In this document: one piece after another, positions 10,450-22,400 of the stretch
Numbering within the stretch: position 1 is the stretch's first letter
Layout: every line of letters begins with the position of its first letter
NCBI GenBank assembly: GCA_009746045.1
Contig: RPFO01000079.1
Span: 3,365,909-3,429,908 of the forward strand
Length of the DNA stretch: 64,000 nt
Origin: Mesostigma viride
Taxonomy: Eukaryota; Streptophyta; Mesostigmatophyceae; Mesostigmatales; Mesostigmataceae
Direction of reading: 5' to 3'
Notes under the pieces: generated by a model
Databases searched by the model: none
The model's input: only the letters and a program-made list of their open reading frames with translations
Told to the model about the DNA's origin: nothing
Translations under genes and position numbers: made by a program

Positions 10450-13400
10450 ATGGTACTTAAACTCCTTCGCCTTGCGGAGGATCCGCGGGCGCTAGACAAG
10501 CACCGTGATCCACGTTTGTTAATTACAAATGGCAAATCGTATCGGAAGAGCAGGGATTACATGGACGAGGCCGCTGCCTCGCTACGTCCCTCATTTGACG
10601 ACGCCGCGACCCGGGCAAGCTCGACGCCCTCGCCCCGCTCGCCACAAAGACCCCAGTCCGGGGCGGCGAAGAACTCTCTTTCACGCCTCCTAACACAAGA
10701 AATTATCGATGACATTATCGGTGAGGAGAATGAGCTGAGAGACGTAGAAAGCAGCCCAATCACCGCCCGCGATGTAGTCACTGGAGCAATATCGCCCGAT
10801 TTCTCGCCCCGGCGCCCACCATCCGCGCGGAGAGCAAAACCCGCCAAGATCCGGCCCATGTCCGCGGTTACCGCGGCGGAATACCACAACTGGAAACGTA
10901 ACCTCCCGGCAGAGAAACGGAATGGCGCTACTGTTTACCCTATGCCGGCGGATTACGCGGGCACTCTTGCCACCGCGACGCCGTCGAGCGGCGCTCGGCA
11001 TTATTCCCCCGCGCCGCATGAGCCACTTGTACGTAGCGAGATGTGCAACAGCGAGGACGAAAACACGGTTCCTGAGGTCGGCGACGATGCTCCATCGACG
11101 CAGCCTCCTGATATCCGGGCAGTGCAGCGTGTGGGAGGGTATTTGGGCGTGACGGATGCCATAGGGAAGCTGCTCGCCAAGCGGCGCCGCTCTACGGGAA
11201 GCAGGTAGGCTGTGTCCGAGTCCTAGGAACATGGTGAAAGTTTCGGTACCATAATGGATTATTGGACAGTGTTTGCATGCAGTTCCCGGTTGCTTTTCTC
11301 CTCTGGTTGAAAGCAACAGTTTTTAAGTGTTTAGTTCTTACCCTCCCGCAGGTATCCCGCTGATGTTGATGCCCCTGCTGGCCCCCCTTAAGCCCTCCGG
11401 GTGTGCACACGCACACGCGCACACGCGCACACACGCACGCGCACGCACACGCACACGCACACGCACACGCACACGCACACGCACACGCACACGCACACGC
11501 ACACGCACACGCACACGCACACGCACACGCACACGCACACGCACACGCACACGCACACGCACACGCACACGCACACGCACACGCACACGCACACGCACAC
11601 GCACACGCACACGCACACGCACACGCACACGCACGCGCACGCGCACGCGCACACGCACACGCACAGATGGGGCCAAGCAAGAGTGACCCCCAGCCCCAAC
11701 CCCCAAGCCTACCCATGTTTTTTTCTTATCTATTAGCCAGCCATTTGCCCCTTACAAGCACGCCCAATGCAGGTAGGAATACAACATGTGGTTGCATCGT
11801 TTTGGTTGGGTTGCCAGAAAAAAAAAAAAAAAAGCGAAAGAAAAAAAAAAACAAGAAAAATATTCCGCGATGGCATTCCCGAATGTTTCGCGTGTGGGTA
11901 CAACTGTTCGCCGGGGAAGCATCCAGGTGGTGGCAACCCATCAAGGCGGCGGCAGCACTTGAAGCTGTTGCTTGTCTCGCACGTGCAGCCATCCACCGTC
12001 GACCTTGTTGTAGTGTGTGATTGCGTGCAGGGTGGCTGTTTGTTTATTGACAAGGGATAAGAGTACAACAAGGAGGGTGAAACCACAGAAGCTTGGCCCT
12101 TGCACGTCCACCACGTCTATGGTCTATGCATATCGCCCGCAGCCTGTGTTTGTGTTGTTCTGGACAAGATGGCTTTGGTAGGTGTCCACCCCCACATGCA
12201 TCCGCGCATCCAAGCGCAACCACCCCCACGTGCATCCACCCCCCAAGCGCAACCACCCCCAAGCGCAACCACCCCCCCAGGGCAAGCACACCCCAAGCGT
12301 GTCCCCAATCCGCGAGGTGGTTGTCCTGACCATGATCCTTGCACATGCCACGACGCTTCCCCTGGACGGTCGCCCGGGCTGGCCTTTGCATCTCCTGGCT
12401 TGTCTGCCATCGCGCAGGGTGAAGCGGCGGTCGACATACTTGGAAACCCTCAAGGAAGAAGGCCCAGACAGCGCCAAGCACGCGGCCCACCGATGTACGA
12501 GGCAAAGCAGTTTCAGCTTTTGGGAATGCTCTAAACTACTAGTATGTGCATGCGGCCCATTGATGGTAGTATATGTTTATGGCCATGCTTGACGACCGCT
12601 TTAGGGTTTAGGGTGTTATATAGTGGACTGCTGTACGAGTTATCATCAAGCATGCGGGCCATTGATAGTAGTATACATTTATTGCCATAGTCTACTTAAC
12701 ATAGGAGGCATTATATGCAGGCACTATATGCAGGGGGTACCTTGTTTGGGGCATCATGGGGGTGTTGCAGTACGGTCAAGGTACAGTGGAGAAAGCACAT
12801 CCACTGGCCCGGAGCTACGCTGAGTTTTGGTAACCTTTCACAGAATGGCCGGCAACGATCATGAACACATTTTGCTGTAGAATGTCTATCATGATGTGGA
12901 CAGGGCACCGAGTGGGGGTATTGTGGAATAGGCAGCATGCACAGGGGATTTTGTCAAATGGTGACCGCATCAAGATATTCATTAATTAATTAAACTCGTG
13001 CTCCCGTTGGGGAGTCACGGAGCATCAAGATATGGACGGGGCATGTTGTGTCGTTGTGTTAGCTAGCTCTCTGAGGCTGTGGCCAAGCCCATGTATGTTG
13101 TCATCGTGTTCTTTCATGATGTACTATGATGTATTCTCTTTGTTCACTTCTGGATCATAATTTCGAGACCCACTGTGTCGAATCTCCACATATTGGAAGC
13201 TTCTTGGTAGATTAGGGCTTCCTATCACCAGCGTTCCCTGTTGAATGGATGAACGTGGATGCAATCGGTTTCTATCGCTGCCATTTCGAGCAGCCGCTGC
13301 ACACCATTCATACGCACCTTTCGATACGTGAAGACGTTTACGTTCAGGCCCGTGCAAATACCCTTGACGGCATAGGGGCGCTGCTGACAGGGGCTGCGTA

Positions 13401-16400
13401 CAGGGTGGCGCGCCAGTTTGCATTATGAGTGCGACAAACGTTAAACGACCCAGTCTCCTTCTGACCGGCACGCACCTAGCTGCATATACCCTCTAGTCAG
13501 CGACAGGGGGTCGCCGGTCGATGACGTTTCTCTCAATCAAGCACAGTGTAGTGAAGCTTTTCTCATCACTCGCGCACGTCTACTGTACGCTTCTCTACTT
13601 GCATCCCCTTACCTTCTATTATTTTCCCTTCTATTTGCTTTACTTTTGTTCCATGAATTTGCTCCCTGTCCTTCTATTCCCTTACTTCTACTCCTTTTAC
13701 TTCTGTTCTACTCCCTTTACTTCTATTTCCTTACTTCTACTCCCTTTACTTCTATTCCCTTACTTCTACTCCCTTTACTTCTATTCCCTTACTTCTACTC
13801 CCTTTACTTCTGTTCCCTTACTTCTACTCCCTTTACTTCTATTCCCTTACTTCTACTCCCTTTACTTCTATTCCCTTACTTCTACTCCCTTTACTTCTAT
13901 TCCCTTACTTCTACTCCCTTTACTTCTATTCCCTTACTTCTACTCCCTTTACTTCTGTTCCCTTACTTCTACTCCCTTTACTTCTATTCCCTTACTTCTA
14001 CTCCCTTTACTTCTATTCCCTTACTTCTACTCCCTTTACTTCTGTTCCCTCACTTCTACTCCCTTTACTTCTACTCCCTTACTTCTACTCCCTTGACTTC
14101 TGTTCCCTTACTTCTACTCCCTTGACTTCTGTTCCCTTACTTCTACTCCCTTTATTTCTATTCCCTTTACTTCTGTTCTCTTACTTCTACTCCCTTTACT
14201 TCTACTCCCTTCTACTCCCTTTACTTCTACTCCCTTTACTTCTATTCCCTTACTTCTACTCCCTTTACTTCTATTCCCTTACTTCTACTCCCTTTACTTC
14301 TGTTCCCTCACTTCTACTCCCTTTACTTCTACTCCCTTACTTCTACTCCCTTTACTTCTGTTCCCTTACTTCTACTCCCTTTACTTCTGTTCCCTTACTT
14401 CTACTCCCTTTACTTCTACTCCCTTACTTCTACTCCCTTTACTTCTGTTCCCTTACTTCTACTCCCTTTACTTCTGTTCCCTTGCTTCTACTCCCTTTAC
14501 TTCTACTCCCTTCTACTCCCTTTACTTCTACTCCCTTTACTTCTATTCCCTTACTTCTACTCCCTTTACTTCTATTCCCTTACTTCTACTCCCTTTACTT
14601 CTGTTCCCTCACTTCTACTCCCTTTACTTCTACTCCCTTACTTCTACTCCCTTTACTTCTGTTCCCTTACTTCTACTCCCTTTACTTCTGTTCCCTTACT
14701 TCTACTCCCTTTACTTCTGTTCCCTCACTTCTACTCCCTTTACTTCTACTCCCTTTACTTCTACTCCCTTTACTTCTGTTCCCTTGCTTCTACTCCCTTT
14801 ACTTCTGTTCCCTTACTTCTACTCCCTTTACTTCTGTTCCCTTGCTTCTACTCCCTTTACTTCTACTCCCTTTACTTCTACTCCCTTTACTTCTGTTCCC
14901 TTACTTCTACTCCCTTTACTTCTGTTCCCTTACTTCTACTCCCTTTACTTCTGTTCCCTTGCTTCTACTCCCTTTACTTCTACTCCCTTTACTTCTACTC
15001 CCTTTACTTCTACTCCCTTTACTTCTGTTCCCTCACTTCTACTCCCTTTACTTCTGTTCCCTCACTTCTACTCCCTTTACTTCTACTCCCTTTACTTCTA
15101 TTCCCTCACTTCTACTCCCTGTCCTTCTGTTCCCTCACTTCTACTCCCTTGACTTCTACTCCCTTACTTCTACTCCCTTTACTTCTGTTCCCTCACTTCT
15201 ACTCCCTTTACTTCTATTCTCTTACTTCTACTCCCTTTACTTCTGTTCCCTCACTTCTACTCCCTTTACTTCTACTCCCTTACTTCTACTCCCTTTACTT
15301 CTGTTCCCTTACTTCTACTCCCTTTACTTCTATTCCCTTTACTTCTATTCCCTTTACTTCTGTTCCCTTACTTCTACTCCCTTTACTTCTATTTCCTTAC
15401 TTCTACTCCCTTTACTTCTATTCCCTTACTTCTACTCCCTTTACTTCTATTCCCTTACTTCTACTCCCTTTACTTCTGTTCCCTTACTTCTACTCCCTTT
15501 ACTTCTATTCTCTTACTTCTACTCCCTTTACTTCTATTCCCTTCTGGCTTATAGTGTCTATTGTTTGCTGTTCATTCCTACCGGCCATGCAGTGACTGGT
15601 AGCCCGTTGGATCTCTACGAGGCGTCGGGGCACGCTGCCAAGTGGCAGGCTGGGCCTGCGCGCACACCCGGCCGGTCGCTACTCAGCCACGTCTCGGATG
15701 CTGGAAGTGCCATGGCCAGCTCAGCCGGAGACTCCAAGTGAGTTGGTTCCCGTGCGTGTTGCCATCCTGTTTTGCAACTCTGCTGCTAGTGCACAATGTG
15801 GTCCTGTCAGGTCACGACTTGCTTCATTAGCATGTCGTTACAGAGTCTTTAGTATTCTTTTATGAACCGGTCTAAAATAGTCTACGCCTTGTGCCACTCA
15901 CCTCCGAGATCCCCATGTCATTCTTATGGACTTGAAAATGTTGGCAATGTGCGTCGTGTGACCTAGCTTTACTGCAGTGTAACTCTAGAGCACAGGGGTT
16001 CCCTACAGTTTGAGATTTCTCTTTATCAAGGAGTCCTGCGTGAGGCTCCCATATGGTGCAGATCTTTGTGCACACGATCTGGACACCCTTTGTAGCTCGA
16101 TCACTATTCCTAGCACAGGGTGCAGGTCCTTGCACCACCCATTCTAGCTCGTCGCCATGGATTTGTCGCCACCGTCACGTTTCTTGTCGCCCACATCTCG
16201 TGCATGAACTCTTGGCCACTGTCCACCAAGGCTTGCAGCGTGACCCAGACTCTGTTCTTGCGCCTGTGTGGTAACAACCGGGCGGGGGAGTGCGACTGAT
16301 CCGGTATTTGTGGTGGAAAGTTCTTGTTCTTGGGTCCCTTCTGTCCATGTTTGCTGGCATCGTTCAAGCGGTTGTGGTGACTGTTCTAGTGTGACTGCTC

Positions 16401-19400
16401 TCGTGTTACAGTGACTGTTCTCGTGTTACAGTGACTGTTCTAGTGTGACTGCTCTCGTGTTACAGTGACTGTTCTCGTGTTACAGTGACTGTTCTAGTGT
16501 GACTGCTCTTGTGTTACAGTGACTGCTCTCGTGTTACAGTGACTAGAGTCGATGCGTACTGGTTATAACTCCGTACTCTATCAATAAATAATAGCTCGCT
16601 CTTGGCCATGTTGCCTGGTAATGTCTCCCTTTTCAGACATGTACCGTTCATTGTGGACATGTACTGTTCATTGCAGCATATCAACCCACTGGCACCCCAC
16701 CTTCACCCTTGCTCAACCCCGGTGTGCAGTCCAGGTAATTTTTGCTTTGGCACGTGCTGCCATTCTTGCGGCACATGTCTTGTGGCATTTTTGTGGCACC
16801 TGCAACTGAGTTGTCCGCTGATGATGACCTCCGCCTGAGTGATGGTGAGGGATGTCCTCTTGAGGGATGCTTTCTCAGAACGTTGTATTTCCCGCCCCCA
16901 TTACTCTCACACAGCGATGTCGAACATGTTTCTTCAACCCCCCCTTTCCCCAGCTTCGGTTCGTCCACCCTATTATGAGCCTGGCCATCCTTGCTTACGT
17001 GGGGGCTCGTCCACTGCCCTGTGTATGGATGCCCCGTTGCACCCTCAGGGATAAGCATACATCGCTCCGGTCCACACCATCATCGCAGCAAAGGCAGCCC
17101 GCCTACCGCTCAAACCTGCACCATTTTATGGTGGCCACGATAGAGGTAAGACCCTGGATCGCGGCCGGCTCGGATGGTGGGCGCCGTATCAGATACTTGC
17201 TGGTGGATCGGTGGAGCTTTGATTAATCGGGAGAGTAATTCCATGGCCGATCTTGTGTGGCAAAATTTGACAGTAAATGCTGCCCTTGTACATATGTGCT
17301 CGCAAGGCATCAAGGTGGGCACAGTTGACAACACGGTGCTTTGTCGACGGCCGATGGAGAAAAGCCGTGGGATCACCTACAGCATGGATTGCTGGCGGGA
17401 CCTTCTGGCATGTTTTACCTGTCCTAACATGACCGGTCGTGATATTAAGGGTGATATTAAGGTCGTCGTGCTGGTCAGTAATACGCGACATCTTACTCCC
17501 TACGAAAGCTGCCTATATGAACTATGAACGCATACTACTAGTGATAGTTACTAATTGGTGCACGATTGTCATCGACTGGCTACCGCTTTCGAAATCAAAT
17601 TAAAAGTTTTATGTTCTGGTCTGCATCCCCCCACGCACATTCACCACCACCACCATGCTGCAGTCCCTGATCTTCCAGGGTGTTATCATGGCGGTCATCC
17701 TCCTGAACACTGCCGTGATCGCGCTGGAAACCAGCTACACTTTCGCGCGGCGATTCGACGGCGTTTTTGAGGTGTGTGTCGTAGCCCTTGTGCTTCTTTG
17801 TATGTGTGACATTGCCTTGACATGCCCTCAGTATATCACAGCATTACCTCCGAGATGCAGCTGGCATTCCTGTCTTCGTATGAGTAATATTCCGAGCCTG
17901 TTGTGTGTGCTTAAACACCATATCATGCTGTTATGCTTCCATGCTATTACGCTATATTGCTATAAAGCTATAATGCTATAATGCTATAATGCTTCCATGC
18001 TATTATGCTATCATGCTACCATGCTATAAAGCTATGATGCTGTTATGCTATCGTGCTCTTTTACTAGCTCTTATACTAGCTTATAGTGCTACCCGTTTGT
18101 TTTTAGGTGTCCCAAGCAGGGTATGCTGCATGCTTACACCAGGTGACTGCCGTTCGGTGTGAATGTTCTTGTCAGATGCTATTGCCACATTAATTATTAC
18201 TATGGCCACATGGTAGGGATGACCAGCAGTGAGTGGACGCTCGGAGGCCATTCGTGTCGTTAAGGGGAATGGCCAGCACTGGCAGCACTAAGCACGACGT
18301 CACCGCGGACCGCCACTGATCAGGAGGCTGACCTGTCCCCCGTCTCAAGCCGTTGTTAATCTTACCTATCAATTGAACTTACTTATATATATTTTTACTT
18401 AATGATCTCTTTCTTTTTTTTTTTCGGTGGCCTCTTGCCGTGCCATCTGGTGCTGGTCTACTTTGCGCTAGGTTTTTTGAATGGTTCAAATGTGGTGGTG
18501 TGTCTTTACTTTTTTCTTCCCTTGCATCCGCTGTGCATGTGCCCTGGCCACACGCTCCAAACAACGTGTGGTGTTCCCCCCTTGTGGCCATGCCACCTAT
18601 TATGGGTCTGCCGTGCTTCTCTTGTGCACACTACGGCTCCAGGCGCTCCAAACCATGTTCCTTACCCTGTACAGCGCGGAGTTCCTGATGCGTTTCTTCG
18701 CCGAGCCGCGCAAGTACTGGACCAACAAGTGAGGGTTTAGGGCTAGTACTAGTGTTTAGACTCAGGCAGGAGTCGCACGGCAGGTGGCGAAGTTCCACGG
18801 TGGTGTTTAACCGCCGAGGAAGCATTGGCTCAGTAGTAAGCGCATATTAGCCGTTAGCTATACTGTGAGGCCACAACCGCCACATGATTTGCAATAGCGG
18901 AGGAAGTAATGGACCCACAAGTAAGCGCGACAGCACGGCCACTGTACGTTCACTTTATGGTCGCATTGTAGCTTGATGACAGTCCCGAGCCAGGCGCTGA
19001 TCTGCAACAAATATCTGCAACCGCCAAGAAAGCATCTGTCCATGTCCAAAGTAAGCATGCCGCAACTGTCACAACGTGGGTAAGCCCTCAAGGGTCACAA
19101 GCTACACGCTGCTATCAAGATGTGGAATGGCCACGTTGAGGTATATACCCCATGGCACGTATAAGGCTCAGTGGTGCATTGTTAAGGCTCAGTGGTGCAT
19201 TGTTAAGGCTCAGTGGTGCATTGTTAAGGCTCAGTGGTGCATTGTTAAGGCTCAGTGGTGCATTGTTAAGGCTCAGTGGTGCATTGTTAAGGCTCAGTGG
19301 TGCATTGTTAAGGCTCAGTGGTGCATTGTTAAGGCTCAGTGGTGCATTGTTAAGGCTCAGTGGTGCATTGTTAAGGCTCAGTGGTGCATTGTTAAGGCTC

Positions 19401-22400
19401 AGTGGTGCATTGTTAGAGGCAATCTGCGGGAGCCTAGTGCAATGCTGCTCTGGATCGGAATCAGCACCGCCTGGGAAGAACAAGTAGTGCCCTGGAACTT
19501 TACGCGGTGGCTGCTCTGGCTGTGGAAGAGGGGCTCACGATCTCCTGACACACGCATGCGCAGGGTATGCGGCATGACCAGTAGGCAGCAGGAACGTTCG
19601 TGCTTCATTTCTGCATCCATTCCCGTCCACCATGCAAATAACTGCCCCTGTACATGGCTCGTGTGGGTCGCTCACGATGATGTCCATGTGAGCCCGTGAG
19701 GTCCATGGGATCGCCCCCCCCCCCTCCCCCGCCACTCCGCGCCCGTTCTTGTGTCTATAGTGGGCCCTGCGGATGATGTGCTCTCACCTCTAACCACTGT
19801 GCTTCCCCGTCACATGTGCCTTTCTGTTTCACCTGTACCTGCGGTCCGCGCCTGCCCAACACTTTTGCCCTCCCACCAGCTACAACCGCTTTGACTTTGT
19901 GCTCCTGCTGGCAAGCTACCTGGAGCTGCTCCTCCTCACGCTCGAGGTGCCGGTGGACCTTACCTTCCTCCGCGTGCTGCGATGTGAGCAACGCCCTGCA
20001 TCTAACGCAATGTACTGGAATGCTGTAATGTCTACTGTAATGATATAGCATCTTCTATAATGCTGTAGCATGTACTAAAATACTAAAGCATATACTGTAA
20101 TGCTATAGCATGTACTGTAATGCTGCAATGTGTGTCTGGAATGCTATAGCATATGCTATAAACCTATAGCATGTACGGTAATGGTATAACGTGTTCTGTA
20201 ATGCTATAACATCACACTGACCTTCCTCCGCGAGCTGCCATTGTGAGCCCACGGACGCAGCAAGGCTTGCTGTCCCGCTTTTGCACTACATGATCTACAT
20301 TGTTTTGTATGCAGCTGCGCACTCACAGTGATCTTGTGTGCAGCTTGACCGTCATTGATGCTCATTGATGTTACTGCAGGCATGCAGCGCAGCGCAGCGC
20401 AGGGCAGGGCAGGGCAGGGCAGGGCAGGGCAGGGCAGGGCAGGGCAGGGCAGGGCAGGGGCAGGGCAGGGCAGGGCAGGGCAGGGCAGGGCAGGGCAGGG
20501 CAGGGCAGGGCAGGGCAGGGCAGGGCAGGGCAGGGCAGGGCAGGGCAGGGCAGGGCAGGGCACGGCGCTGACTCCCAGTTTTCCCTGGAGTTCTGGTAGG
20601 TATTAGCTGGTTTGGATAAACGACGTGCCAGCTCATCTTCTAAAGAAAGAGCAGAGCTGGCAAGGATTTTTGGGCAGAGGCCAAGTTGAGGAGGGGAGCA
20701 GGGGCCAAGCGCAGCGGGGGCCAACCGTGTCGTGCCTAATTCGGTGAAACTGTGTACTCACGCTGCTGGGAACAAGGGTTAAGGGATCGTCACAACGGGC
20801 TTGCTTTTATAGTAGGATTAACGCTGCCGCAGGGCTAAACGGACAACATGGTGTAAAGGGGACGCACAGTTCATTGGTCACCCTACACTCCCTTCATTTT
20901 ATGTCTTGTGTACTTGGACACTCCATGTCTGTGTTGTGTTGTGTTTCTGAGAAGACATTACTTGTCAACGTATGCTAACATACTCCTTTTCTTGCACGGA
21001 GAACCCTCTGGCCCCGCCCCAGTCACGATACTGGAAAACAAACTCAAGATGTATTTATTGTTGTATTTAATATTGTATTTAATATTGTATTCAATATTGT
21101 AATTATTATTGTAATTATTATTGTATTTATCTTATACTATACATCTTATGTCATGCCATCATCCCGCGCTGCACGCTCTACAACGTACTGTGGTCACTGA
21201 TCCAGTGATCCTGTATTATGTGCACATGATACACTGTGTGATGTCATTTGTCCAGCACTGCGCGCGCTGCGTGCGCTGCGCGGCATCTCCCTCATCCGCG
21301 GCCTAAAGGTCATCGTGAACGCCTTCACCGCCACCGTGCAACACGTGGCGCACCTGCTCATGCTGCTGGGTCTTATGATGTAGGTGATAACACACCAGTA
21401 GCAGTACAGTCTTCTGCAGATGTATGTAAGTAGTGCCACGAGTAAGCATGTGCGTAGGGTGGCGTATTTCTGTTGGATGTCGTAGTGGGCATGGTCAAGC
21501 TCTGTCTGATGCAGGGAGTTCATTTGTATGCGCGTGGTGTGTTGTAGGAGATCAACGGGTCATCATGTTTAGGGTTTAGGGTTTAGGGTTTAGGGTTTAG
21601 GGTTTAGGGTTAGGAGATCAACGGGTCATCATGTGCGTGCTGTGGGGCGTTGTGGGGCGTTGTGGGGCGTTGTGGGGCGTTGTGGGGCGTTGTGGGGCGT
21701 TGTGGGGCGTTGTGGGGCGTTGTGGGGCGTTGTGGGGCGTTGTGGGGCGTTGTGGGGCGTTGTGGGGCGTTGTGGGGCGTTGTGGGGCGTTGTGGGGCGT
21801 CGTGGGGCGTCGTGGGGCGTTGTGGGGCGTTGTGGGGCGTTGTGGGGCGTTGTGGGGCGTTGTGGGGCGTTGTGTGTCGTTGTGGGTCGTTGTTGGGCGT
21901 TGTGCGGCGTTGTGTGGTGTTGTGTCGCATTGTGTGGGCAGTGAAATTGGAGGAGGTGCTGGAGGCGGCATTTTGAGGGCATTGAAGAACCTTCTTCACG
22001 TACAACTCATATCATTCTCCTCGACTTACTGCTACTAACAGTTTAGACTGCTGGAAGGACGTTAGCCGGGACTGTCCATGCAGCACTGGCTGCGGGGTGG
22101 ACGAGTTTCTTTCAGGGATGTGGGGAGTAAGTATGGATGAGGACTATACCATCGACATTTTCCCGCGCAGAGATTGCCGGATCATGAGGATCTTGCCACA
22201 TATGTAATTGAGATCTGACACTATGACTTCTGTGCTAACTCTCTGTCAGGCTGCTACCCAGATTTCTTGTACTCAAATGCTCTTGTCGTGTGGGTGGTGG
22301 CAGAGTTTTGCGTTTGGTAAAGAATTGTCAGCGCATATAGGAACCGGGCCGAGGCTTGTCATGGGAGGAGTTGCTGCTTGTTGCTTGTTGTCGTTTAAGG

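Noticed and set aside
11192-12020. Long His-Thr, Ala-His, Val-Arg and Cys-Ala frames
   Set aside because: Translation of the ACACGC array; open in most frames with no other support.
13521-15741. 539-residue Leu/Ser/Tyr/Phe-rich frame that looks like a membrane protein
   Set aside because: It is the 29-bp pyrimidine minisatellite read through. Only the last 145 bp (15,593-15,737) is a real channel exon.
19076-19699. 207-residue frame with 12 KAQWCIV repeats
   Set aside because: Period 21 array in an intron; equal frames exist on the other strand.
21631-22038. CRISPR-like regular repeats near 21.6 and 24.5 kb
   Set aside because: Head-to-tail tandem units without unique spacers in a eukaryotic intron; not CRISPR.
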